A stretch of 6,800 nt of DNA, taken from positions 1-6,800 of the forward strand of contig JAZNBV010000116.1 in the NCBI GenBank assembly GCA_045587205.1. Direction: 5' to 3'. This document shows positions 1 to 5,460 of the stretch, in pieces; position 1 is the first letter of the stretch, and each line of letters begins with the position of its first letter. The stretch is from SIG78 sp045587205 (GTDB lineage: Bacteria; Verrucomicrobiota; Lentisphaeria; Victivallales; Victivallaceae). The notes beneath the pieces were generated by a model. That model saw nothing but the letters and a program-made list of their open reading frames with translations, ran no database searches and was not told the DNA's origin. A program made the translations under genes and the position numbers.

Positions 1-254
1 AAAACGGGCCATTTATGGGGAATATTCCATCATAGCGGGGAATAAATGGGGAATTTTTATATGCCAATCAGCCAATCTTCAAACCGGGAATCAAACCATC
101 AACCCTACTGATTTGAAGACACAAAAATATAGCATAAAACAACAGAATTTCAACTTAAATGGGAAATATCCGGGGATGTTTTTCTGCAAAAAAGTCATAA
201 AAATAATCACACACATACAGCCGTATTATTACAGCAAATTCAACCTGTAACAAC
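1..254. other. Non-coding flank downstream of the ATPase gene
   Basis: I find no convincing gene in this AT-rich stretch and no clear intrinsic terminator for the minus-strand ATPase gene that ends at 255. Visible structure is limited. GGGGAAT occurs three times (17-23, 37-43, 48-54), the first inside the palindrome GGAATATTCC (19-28). GCCAATC is repeated in near-tandem at 63-77. The arms TCTTCAAA (76-83) and TTTGAAGA (112-119) could pair across a 28-nt gap. None of these has an assignable function. Confidence 0.5.
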
Positions 255-1415
255 TTATTTCGGAATAACCTCTGAGGTATTGACAAAGTTCACTGCAGCA
301 GGATTGCCGGAGCGTTTCAAATCACCGGCATAAATCACCGTACCCTTTTCTATTTTTGCGTCACGTTCTGCAAAAGATTTCAGATTGCTTGCAAAATCCG
401 ATGACCAGGTGCGGGCAGACTTGATTTCATACGGATAGAGTTTGCGTCCCGCAGCAATCAGCATATCAATTTCAAATCCACGCTGATCCCTGAAAAAATA
501 CATATCCGGTGTATTTCCGGAGTTCAAACGGGCTTTCAATGCTTCGATAATAACCATATTTTCAAAAAGATTGCCGATCAATGGATCGCGTTTGACCATA
601 TCTGCAGATTTGATTCCGATCAACCATGCGGCAAGTCCCGGTTCAGTGAAGTAGATTTTCGGAGTCTTGACCAAACGCTTACCAAAGTTTTCAAAATACG
701 GCGGCAGTCTGAAAACAATATAGCTTGCTTCCAGAATATTCAGCCACTCCTTGAGCGTTTTGCTGCTCACGCCAATATCATCTGCCAGACTGTTTAAGTT
801 CAAAAGCTGTCCGACCCGCCCCGCCAGTAATCGGACAAATACTTCAAATTCATGCTGGTGCTGCAAATTGATCAATTGTCTGACATCACGCTCCACATAA
901 GTCGCAAAATAGTTGGAATATTCCAGTTCAGCATCCGCATCCGGCATAGCATAGAGTTTAGGCATAAACCCCCGATGCAGCAGCACATCACGATCTAATG
1001 AACAGCCGGTAGCAGCAAGTTCAGCTATAGAGAGCGGAAGCAACTGCAAGATTCCGGTTCGACCTGCCAGAGATTGACTGATTTCAGCTTTCAGTTTTGG
1101 CTGATGACTGCCGGTTAAGACATACTGTCCTGCTTTGCGGTCACGGTCTGCCATAACCTGAATATAGCTCAACAATTCCGGAACCCGCTGAACTTCGTCA
1201 ATAATCAATGGAGCCGGATGATCTGCCAGAAAACCTTTGGGATCTTCTGCGGCATACGCCCGGACTTCAGGATCTTCCAGGTTTACATAATCATAATTTT
1301 TGAAATAATGTTGTGCCAAAGTAGTTTTACCGGACTGCCGTGGACCGGTGATGGTGATGACCGGGAATTGTGCCGCCAAACGCTGCAACTGCACTTCTAT
1401 AAAACGCTGAATCAT
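255..1415 (-). CDS. AAA-type ATPase with C-terminal DUF4143 domain
   Basis: The product is 386 aa, the usual length for the DUF4143 ATPase family, whose cellular role is mostly unknown. Seen in the protein: Walker A GPRQSGKTT (24-32), Walker B LIIDEVQ (70-76), a sensor-1-like YVLTGSH (98-104) and a conserved GRT (118-120). The stretch YVERDVRQLINL (173-184) leads into a winged-helix-like segment (about 204-240). The C-terminal domain has E315-x-D317 followed by E330-x-K332, the spacing of a PD-(D/E)xK nuclease-like core, the fold to which DUF4143 has been related. The ATG at 1415 is preceded by a near-perfect Shine-Dalgarno, AAGGAGGT, ending 5 nt upstream. The gene stands alone and is divergent from the zinc-ribbon membrane protein gene. 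No toxin or antitoxin partner is visible. The family is common in accessory DNA. Nuclease activity is not implied by the motif alone. Confidence 0.93.
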   Translation of the reverse strand: MIQRFIEVQLQRLAAQFPVITITGPRQSGKTTLAQHYFKNYDYVNLEDPEVRAYAAEDPKGFLADHPAPLIIDEVQRVPELLSYIQVMADRDRKAGQYVLTGSHQPKLKAEISQSLAGRTGILQLLPLSIAELAATGCSLDRDVLLHRGFMPKLYAMPDADAELEYSNYFATYVERDVRQLINLQHQHEFEVFVRLLAGRVGQLLNLNSLADDIGVSSKTLKEWLNILEASYIVFRLPPYFENFGKRLVKTPKIYFTEPGLAAWLIGIKSADMVKRDPLIGNLFENMVIIEALKARLNSGNTPDMYFFRDQRGFEIDMLIAAGRKLYPYEIKSARTWSSDFASNLKSFAERDAKIEKGTVIYAGDLKRSGNPAAVNFVNTSEVIPK

Positions 1416-1444
1416 TAAAAACCTCCTTGGCTGTTCCGGGTACT

Positions 1445-1472
1445 AATATATCACAAGCTGTGCAAATTTCAA
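1445..1472 (-). promoter_or_regulatory. Putative sigma-70-type promoter of the ATPase gene
   Basis: On the minus strand TTGAAA (1467-1472) and TATATT (1445-1450) are separated by 16 nt, with the -10 box 29 nt upstream of the ATPase start codon. Matches to consensus are good, but the region is AT-rich, so chance matches are likely. Confidence 0.45.
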
Positions 1473-1576
1473 ATTTCAACTTCAAAATTTACACAAAAAC
1501 ATAAAAAAATCTGCTTAAGCGAAGAGCAAGGTGATTGAGTTTACAGCCTGAAGAGAAACTTGCCAGGAACTGGCGG

Positions 1577-1600
1577 TCAAAAAATTTTCAAATTTTTTGA
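1577..1600. repeat. AT-rich 11-bp perfect palindrome in the divergent spacer
   Basis: The arms TCAAAAAATTT (1577-1587) and AAATTTTTTGA (1590-1600) are perfect inverted repeats around a 2-nt centre. A smaller hairpin, GCCAG-GAA-CTGGC (1562-1574), lies just to its left. GTGGCAGA occurs twice to its right (1602-1609 and 1624-1631, period 22). Lying between two divergent promoters, the palindrome could be a regulator-binding site. With its A/T tracts it could also be a weak bidirectional terminator. The sequence does not decide between them. Confidence 0.6.
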
Positions 1601-1647
1601 TGTGGCAGACGGCATGATTATGCGTGGCAGAAATAAACACTTTTTGT

Positions 1648-1676
1648 TTGACATAACTTGTTTTAGGTGATATCTT
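1648..1676 (+). promoter_or_regulatory. Sigma-70-type promoter of the zinc-ribbon membrane protein gene
   Basis: A consensus -35 box TTGACA (1648-1653), an ideal 17-nt spacer and the -10 box TATCTT (1671-1676) lie 48 nt upstream of the start codon. This is the best promoter match in the window. The start codon is preceded by AAAGGAG (1712-1718) at 6-nt spacing. Confidence 0.7.
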
Positions 1677-1724
1677 AAGGAAGAATACGAAACAATAGGA
1701 ATCGGCTTAATAAAGGAGAAAATT

Positions 1725-2348
1725 ATGATGTACTTGTGTCCTCATTGTCAAGTGTCTCTGGAAATAGAAGAAGAATGGCGGGGTATGGAAGTCAGCTGTC
1801 CTGTTTGCGGCAAAGACTTTACAATTTGTGAAGCTTCACCGAAAAAAGGCGGCATGGTGACTGCCTGGGTGCTTTATGGTATTTTTCAACTGGTAATTTC
1901 CTGCGCAGCTTTAGGTTGGCAAATAGTTGCTTACAGTTTCTATAAAGATAAAAATTATTGGTTGGAAACGCAATCTCTTCGCAACGCGTTGAGGTTAATA
2001 TTAAATTTAAGTAGTACTCCAACACAAATTTTTATTTTTCTGGCAACCATCTTTACGATTATATACATGAATAGAGTGTCGAGCAGTTTGGCAACTGCCG
2101 GAGGATTGGCGACACTGAATCGCATAAAATCAGCAGCTGTCATTTGCGGAATATTATTTGCAGCAAGTAACATAATACTTTTCCTGACAAATTATTCATT
2201 TTTAAGAATAATTGCTTCTTCTGAAATAATTTCTCTCATAAATATCTTCCGCGTACCCTTTGGAGCAATAAACACACTTAGTGGAGCGTTGACAATTATA
2301 TTTACCGTAAAATACTGGATTTGGAAAAAATCACAGATAAATCAATAA
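1725..2348 (+). CDS. Zinc-ribbon membrane protein of unknown function
   Basis: I do not recognise a named family. The 207-aa product begins with a compact zinc-ribbon module, with CPHC at residues 5-8 and CPVC at 25-28, giving four cysteines in two CxxC knuckles. A short basic linker (about 38-43, PKKGG) follows, then about four hydrophobic helices (roughly 46-72, 98-115, 136-156, 178-200). The C-terminus is charged (KK at 201-202). Its layout suggests a cytosolic metal-binding head on an inner-membrane four-helix domain. Two adjacent ATGs (1725 and 1728) are possible starts; AAAGGAG sits 6 or 9 nt upstream, so either works. The gene is monocistronic, with its own strong promoter and no plus-strand neighbour. 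Base composition is clearly more AT-rich than lysA or the oxidoreductase gene, consistent with accessory or transferred DNA. Function is unknown; sensing, scaffolding or stress roles would be guesses. Confidence 0.85.
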   Translation: MMYLCPHCQVSLEIEEEWRGMEVSCPVCGKDFTICEASPKKGGMVTAWVLYGIFQLVISCAALGWQIVAYSFYKDKNYWLETQSLRNALRLILNLSSTPTQIFIFLATIFTIIYMNRVSSSLATAGGLATLNRIKSAAVICGILFAASNIILFLTNYSFLRIIASSEIISLINIFRVPFGAINTLSGALTIIFTVKYWIWKKSQINQ

Positions 2349-2458
2349 GCAAGGCAATTTCAAAACACCTTAAAAATGCTTGAGGGCTTGGGGAAGCGTC
2401 AAAAATGGGATTGATAATCCGCAAGTTTTTAAGATTCAGTGCTGGAATTACAGATAAA
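2349..2458. other. Intergenic stretch downstream of the membrane protein gene
   Basis: No gene is visible. A small hairpin GGATT-GAT-AATCC lies at 2408-2420, and the near-repeats GCTTGAGG and GCTTGGGG are adjacent around 2380-2395. No canonical intrinsic terminator (GC stem followed by a T tract on the plus strand) is seen here for the gene ending at 2348. Its transcript may therefore end within the hairpin array that follows. Confidence 0.5.
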
Positions 2459-2706
2459 GGCGGCGTTGCCGCCGTGTAAGTAAAAAAATCCTTATTATAC
2501 AAGCGGCTTTTGCCGCTTGTGCTTCATATTTGCGGAACGCAAATGCTTCATAACAAAGTTGCTTCATCTGACAAGGCTTGTAAAAAATGAAGCACGGCTG
2601 TCGCCGTATGAAGCACATTGCAGCAACGCTGCAATGTATGAAGCTCCGCTTGGCAGCAGTATGAAACGAAGCCTTGGCAGGCTTCATTTTTTGCCAAAGG
2701 CAAAAA
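2459..2706. repeat. Array of short palindromes separated by a conserved GCTTCAT heptamer
   Basis: The heptamer GCTTCAT occurs at 2521-2527, 2545-2551 and 2561-2567. Its reverse complement ATGAAGC occurs at 2587-2593, 2608-2614 and 2638-2644, with a one-base variant, ATGAAAC, at 2661-2667; a further GCTTCAT is at 2681-2687. Almost every interval between heptamers is itself a palindrome, and the stems share no sequence: ATTTGCG arms (2528-2544), AAC/GTT (2552-2560), ACAAG/CTTGT (2571-2581), ACGGC/GCCGT (2594-2607) and ten-base ACATTGCAGC arms (2615-2637). The interval at 2645-2660 is degenerate. Flanking hairpins are GGCGGC (2459-2473), nine-base ACAAGCGGC arms (2499-2520), GAAGCCT/AGGCTTC (2668-2685) and TTTTTGCC/GGCAAAAA (2688-2706). 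Loops are 1 to 4 nt. Heptamer orientation switches around 2568-2586. I see no coding sequence. The structure is plain from the sequence; its role is unknown. Confidence 0.85.
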
Positions 2707-2721
2707 TGGTACCCGGAGCGG
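2707..2721. repeat. Exact 15-bp copy of the tRNA-Leu 3' end (att-like site)
   Basis: TGGTACCCGGAGCGG here is identical to 2861-2875, the 3' terminus of tRNA-Leu including the encoded CCA, in the same orientation and 154 bp away. Allowing one inserted A, similarity continues weakly into the T-arm (GGATTGA here against GGATCGA in the tRNA). Duplicated tRNA 3' ends are the usual signature of tyrosine-recombinase attachment sites. Only 139 bp separate the two copies and no integrase is present, so this would be a remnant or miniature element at most. Confidence 0.55.
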
Positions 2722-2822
2722 AGGATTGACAAGCCGCGCCAGCGGCGCAGAGCCTGAGTAACGCAAGCCCGGCAGGGCGAGTAACGCAAGGCAACCCAAT
2801 CCCCCCAACCGCTCCGCGGGAC
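2709..2822. mobile_element. Candidate small non-coding element with imperfect inverted ends
   Basis: The left end GTACCCGGAGCGG (2709-2721) and right end CCGCTCCGCGGGAC (2809-2822) are imperfect inverted repeats sharing the perfect 8-bp core CGGAGCGG. Just inside, GGATTG (2723-2728) pairs with CAATCC (2797-2802). The interior is GC-rich. It contains GCGCC-AGC-GGCGC (2736-2748), GCCC-GGCA-GGGC (2767-2778) and two direct copies of GAGTAACGCAAG (2756-2767 and 2779-2790). No open frame fits. The whole could fold as a cruciform, and it resembles a REP- or MITE-like intergenic unit. No target-site duplication is apparent, so mobility is inference. Confidence 0.4.
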
Positions 2823-2828
2823 AAAAAA

Positions 2829-2855
2829 ATAAAAGCCGCAAAATGCGGCTTTATA
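2829..2855 (-). terminator. Rho-independent terminator of the cupin-lysA-tsaB-tRNA-Leu operon
   Basis: The arms AAAGCCGCA (2832-2840) and TGCGGCTTT (2844-2852) form a perfect 9-bp stem with a 3-nt loop. On the minus strand it is followed by TATTTTTTTG and sits 8 nt past the tRNA 3' end. The plus strand also carries a T-rich tail (2854-2860), so it may work in both directions and block read-through from the hairpin array. Confidence 0.85.
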
Positions 2856-2860
2856 TTTTT

Positions 2861-2948
2861 TGGTACCCGGAGCGGGGATCGAACCCGCACGTCCTCATCG
2901 GACAACGGATTTTAAGTCCGTTGCGTCTGCCTATTCCGCCATCCGGGC
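2861..2948 (-). tRNA. tRNA-Leu (anticodon UAA)
   Basis: The 88-nt minus-strand sequence folds as a class II tRNA. Acceptor GCCCGGA (from 2948) pairs with TCCGGGT, ending in a G-U pair at 1-72. The anticodon stem ACGGA/TCCGT encloses loop CTTAAAA with anticodon TAA (2912-2914). A long variable arm, GTCC/GGAC, follows, then a T-arm of GCGGG-TTCGATC-CCCGC. The terminal CCA is encoded (2861-2863). The long variable arm and anticodon identify it as the leucine tRNA reading UUA and UUG. It starts 18 nt after the tsaB stop with no obvious promoter of its own, so it is probably processed from the operon transcript. Its 3' end is duplicated at 2707-2721. Confidence 0.97.
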
Positions 2949-2966
2949 GTACCATCGTATCTTTTT

Positions 2967-3650
2967 TCAATTCACCGGTTTGGTAAATACTGCCGGTCGG
3001 ATATATATCAAATCACGCAGATTATTATCAAACGGTTTTTCTGAACGCAAAAGTGCACTCAAATCAAAATCTTCCACCAGATTCAACTTCTCTGCCACTG
3101 CTCCGGGCAGCAGCGCTTTGATCGCTCCGGCTTCCTGACTTTGTGCGCAAATGTTCGCAAAACTGTTCCGCGCAAAAAACTCCACTGCCTGTTCAGCATT
3201 CAAAACTTCACCATCTGAAAAGCCTTCATCCACTCCAGATGAACTGCGCTTTACACAATATACAAGCATTTCGTGATTTCTGCCATCAAAAAGCACTGCA
3301 CTTATGCTGTTTTCCGGCAAATTTTCTGCCGAAACCATATTTATGGCGATCGCCGTGGGTACTCCGCGCGTCTGCACTGTGTTATCGCCGTGGCTCAAAC
3401 CCGCCACCAATGCCGCTGCCAGACGCATTCCGGTAAAGGAACCGGGACCGATGCCGACGCTCCACTTTTTCACATCGCCAAGTGTTCCGCCGCAACCGGC
3501 TACTTCGCCGGCGGCAAACTCCGCAAGGTGTGCCGATTCGCGCCGTTTCATCGGCAATATGCCGTTTTTCAGTACCTTACCATCGGCATCGGCTACGCAC
3601 ATACGCGCCGCTGTACCAGATAAATCCAATGCCGCCTGAAATTCTTTCAT
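2967..3650 (-). CDS. tsaB: tRNA threonylcarbamoyladenosine biosynthesis protein TsaB
   Basis: TsaB is the non-catalytic partner of TsaD in the complex that puts the threonylcarbamoyl group on A37 of ANN-decoding tRNAs (t6A). The 227-aa length is normal for the family. Seen: an N-terminal actin-like strand AALDLSG (6-12), RESAHLAEF (37-45) matching the family's HSE region, the hallmark GIGPGSFTGMR (66-76), and a C-terminal LIYIRPAV, the YLRP-type family ending. The ATG at 3650 begins 9 nt after the lysA stop. The Shine-Dalgarno TAAGG overlaps that stop codon (3658-3662), pointing to translational coupling. TsaD and TsaE are not in the window. The downstream tRNA-Leu(UAA) reads UUN codons and is not a t6A substrate, so that adjacency is not a functional pairing. 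Confidence 0.92.
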   Translation of the reverse strand: MKEFQAALDLSGTAARMCVADADGKVLKNGILPMKRRESAHLAEFAAGEVAGCGGTLGDVKKWSVGIGPGSFTGMRLAAALVAGLSHGDNTVQTRGVPTAIAINMVSAENLPENSISAVLFDGRNHEMLVYCVKRSSSGVDEGFSDGEVLNAEQAVEFFARNSFANICAQSQEAGAIKALLPGAVAEKLNLVEDFDLSALLRSEKPFDNNLRDLIYIRPAVFTKPVN

Positions 3651-3659
3651 ACCGCAACC

Positions 3660-4880
3660 TTACATTTGAATACTTGAATCCAGTAATTCGCTTACCAGAT
3701 CGATATTGCCCTTGCGTTTGCGGCTCAAAGCAGCTTTGCCGCCGCTTATGACCACTTCTGCGGGCATACTCCGCAGATTGTAAATGCCGCCCATACTGTA
3801 ACAATAGGCGCCTGCGTTGTAAATGCCCAGCACATCGTATTCGCGGATTTCCGGCAATTCGCGCTGTTCGGCAAAACGGTCGCCGGTTTCGCAGATATTG
3901 CCGCAGACATCGTAAACTTTGAGTCCGCCATCCGGGTTGGAGAGGTTTTCCACCCGGTGATACGCCCCGTAAAACACCGGACGGATCAGCTGCGGAAAAC
4001 CCGCATCGCAGCCGGCTATGGTACGCGTGCGGTTGAACTTGAGTGTATTCACTGTGGTCAGCATCACACCGGACTCGGCAACGATATATTTACCGGGCTC
4101 GAACTTCATAGCCAGTTCCCTGCCGTAATTTTTACAGAATCCGGTAAACAGTTCTGTTATCTCTGCACCCATTGCCGCATAATCCACGCGTTCTTCTTCC
4201 GGCTTGTAAGGCACTTTGAACCCGCCGCCGAAATCGAGGAATTCCAGCTCCGGAAAACGCTCTCCGGTTGCCAGACTCATCAGGTTTTTCATACTCTGGA
4301 AAACCGATTCAGTGTGCTGCAGACCGCTGCCGGTATGTTCGTGCAAACCCACGATGTGCAGATCGTATTCGCGGGCAATGGCGGCAACTTTATCGGCATC
4401 CTGCATCAAGATGCCGAACTTGGCAAGATCGCCACCGGTGGCAGTGGCGGCATTTTCGCCATCGACCACATCCGGATTGAACCGCACACAGACCCGGCTG
4501 CCCGGATAGGCTTTGCCGTACTTTTTCAACCGCGAAATACTGCCGATATTGAACAGCACATTCAGCGATTGAACTTCATCAACTTCCGCATCGGTAAGAT
4601 TGTTGGCGGTGAAAATGATCTTTTCGGGTGCAAAACCCAGCGCCAGTGCCAGATGCACCTCGCCGGGGCTTACGGTATCCAGTCCGGCGCCGGCATCGCG
4701 CAACGCTTTCAAAAGTGCGATATTGTAGTTGGCTTTGAGCGCGTAATGCACCTGCAGTTTGTCATATTTTATATAGTTGTAAAGCGACCGGTAATTTTCC
4801 ACAACCTTATCAGCATCATATACATAAAGCGGTGTGCCGTAAGTTTTGGCAAGTTCCAGCAGCTGATTTCTGTCGAACAT
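3660..4880 (-). CDS. lysA: Diaminopimelate decarboxylase
   Basis: This PLP enzyme (fold III, alanine-racemase-like barrel) decarboxylates meso-diaminopimelate to L-lysine, the last step of lysine synthesis, in the cytosol. The product is 406 aa. Seen: YALKANYN with PLP-lysine K49, SPGEVHLAL following it, GLHEHTGSG for the HxHxGS motif, the phosphate-binding glycines DFGGGF, EPGKY, and the C-terminal CGNICETGDRF (from C326, active-site Cys about 330) with GAYCYSMGGIYN. The CETGD and HTGS forms resemble short-type LysA enzymes. I chose the ATG at 4880 because GGAG lies about 11 nt upstream. An in-frame TTG at 4913 would add 11 residues but overlaps the cupin gene and lacks a ribosome site. The gap to the cupin stop is 22 nt and to tsaB 9 nt. 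Other fold-III decarboxylases acting on ornithine, arginine or carboxynorspermidine are less likely given the CETGD and YN motifs. Confidence 0.93.
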   Translation of the reverse strand: MFDRNQLLELAKTYGTPLYVYDADKVVENYRSLYNYIKYDKLQVHYALKANYNIALLKALRDAGAGLDTVSPGEVHLALALGFAPEKIIFTANNLTDAEVDEVQSLNVLFNIGSISRLKKYGKAYPGSRVCVRFNPDVVDGENAATATGGDLAKFGILMQDADKVAAIAREYDLHIVGLHEHTGSGLQHTESVFQSMKNLMSLATGERFPELEFLDFGGGFKVPYKPEEERVDYAAMGAEITELFTGFCKNYGRELAMKFEPGKYIVAESGVMLTTVNTLKFNRTRTIAGCDAGFPQLIRPVFYGAYHRVENLSNPDGGLKVYDVCGNICETGDRFAEQRELPEIREYDVLGIYNAGAYCYSMGGIYNLRSMPAEVVISGGKAALSRKRKGNIDLVSELLDSSIQM

Positions 4881-4902
4881 AATTATTTTTACTCCGAAAA
4901 TC

Positions 4903-5259
4903 TTATTTGGCAAACGGCACGATCACCGCCAGCATTTTCAGCGTATCCGGTCCCAGGCTTTTCACTGCGTGACCGGCGCCGTTGCCGGTAAGGATGGTAT
5001 CGCCGGCGGCAACTTCCACTTCCGTACCGTTATCATCGACCAGCGCTCTGCCGGAAAGCACCACAAACATCTCTTCTTCATTATCGTGAGTGTGGAACCC
5101 GATCGATGCGCCCGGTTCCAGTTCCAGCTGCGCGCAGAGCCGGGTGGGTGACTGCAGTTCGTTGGTTTCGTCAAAAAAATGCGTGATTTTTACGGATTTA
5201 TCGCCGCCGCGCATAGCTTCGCGGATTTCGCTTTTACATTCGCTGGAACGATGGATCAT
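4903..5259 (-). CDS. Small cupin-domain protein
   Basis: This 118-aa single-domain cupin has an intact metal site. Motif 1 is G50-x5-H56-x-H58-x4-E63-x6-G70, and motif 2 supplies H97 within GNGAGH. The fold is clear but the ligand or reaction is not; such proteins include isomerases, dioxygenases and sugar or small-molecule sensors. The ATG at 5259 is chosen because AGGAG lies 7 to 8 nt upstream. A TTG at 5289 would add 10 residues but places the start ahead of the ribosome site. It is the first gene of the unit with lysA and tsaB. That position suggests co-expression but gives no substrate. The protein has no signal peptide and is probably cytosolic. Confidence 0.88.
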   Translation of the reverse strand: MIHRSSECKSEIREAMRGGDKSVKITHFFDETNELQSPTRLCAQLELEPGASIGFHTHDNEEEMFVVLSGRALVDDNGTEVEVAAGDTILTGNGAGHAVKSLGPDTLKMLAVIVPFAK

Positions 5260-5300
5260 AACGTTGCTCCTGATTGAATTTTTTGTCAATTACATTGAAT

Positions 5301-5331
5301 AATATAACACATTCCGTGATATTTACCACAA
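5301..5331 (-). promoter_or_regulatory. Possible promoter of the cupin-lysA-tsaB-tRNA-Leu operon
   Basis: On the minus strand TATATT (5301-5306) lies 19 nt after TTGTGG (5326-5331). Shifting the -10 by one base to TTATAT gives 18 nt. The position, about 42 nt upstream of the cupin start, is right, but the -35 box and spacer are poor. TTGACA at 5284-5289 has no -10 box at a useful distance. Confidence 0.3.
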
Positions 5332-5379
5332 AATAATCATTTTTTCCAAGCTGAAAGCCAAAATCAACCCTTCAGGAAA

Positions 5380-5407
5380 TTGCAAAGTCATTTTTCTGCG
5401 CTAAATT
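5380..5407 (+). promoter_or_regulatory. Possible promoter of the Gfo/Idh oxidoreductase gene
   Basis: TTGCAA (5380-5385), a 16-nt spacer and TAAATT (5402-5407) lie about 54 nt upstream of the chosen ATG at 5461. The 201-bp divergent region between this gene and the cupin gene must hold promoters for both. No clear operator was seen. Confidence 0.35.
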
Positions 5408-5460
5408 AAAGAGAGAGTATATTGATTTTAACCAACCAAATTATAGAAAGGTTATTGAAA

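Noticed and set aside
1433..1445. Possible inverted copy of the tRNA-Leu 3' end (TCCGGGTAC)
   Set aside because: Only 9 contiguous bases match and the site lies beside the ATPase promoter; chance cannot be excluded.
255..2348. ATPase plus membrane protein as a defence or toxin-antitoxin pair
   Set aside because: Divergent orientation with separate promoters and no toxin, nuclease or antitoxin domain other than the weak PD-(D/E)xK-like motif; not enough to claim a system.
2521..2687. CRISPR array
   Set aside because: The conserved unit is only 7 bp, interval lengths vary from 9 to 23 nt, intervals are palindromic, and orientation flips. There are no cas genes.
2448..2905. Open frames on both strands through the palindrome array and GC-rich element
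   Set aside because: They lack plausible ribosome sites, overlap each other and the tRNA gene, and their products are low-complexity translations of repeats with no recognisable domain.
4881..4913. Longer lysA start at TTG 4913
   Set aside because: It overlaps the cupin gene end and has no ribosome site; ATG 4880 has GGAG upstream and gives the family's usual N-terminus.
3957..4991. Long plus-strand open frame opposite lysA
   Set aside because: It is antisense to a gene with clear family motifs, and its product looks like a translated complement, with no domain.
5260..5289. Longer cupin start at TTG 5289
   Set aside because: The AGGAG ribosome site lies between this TTG and ATG 5259 and fits the ATG.
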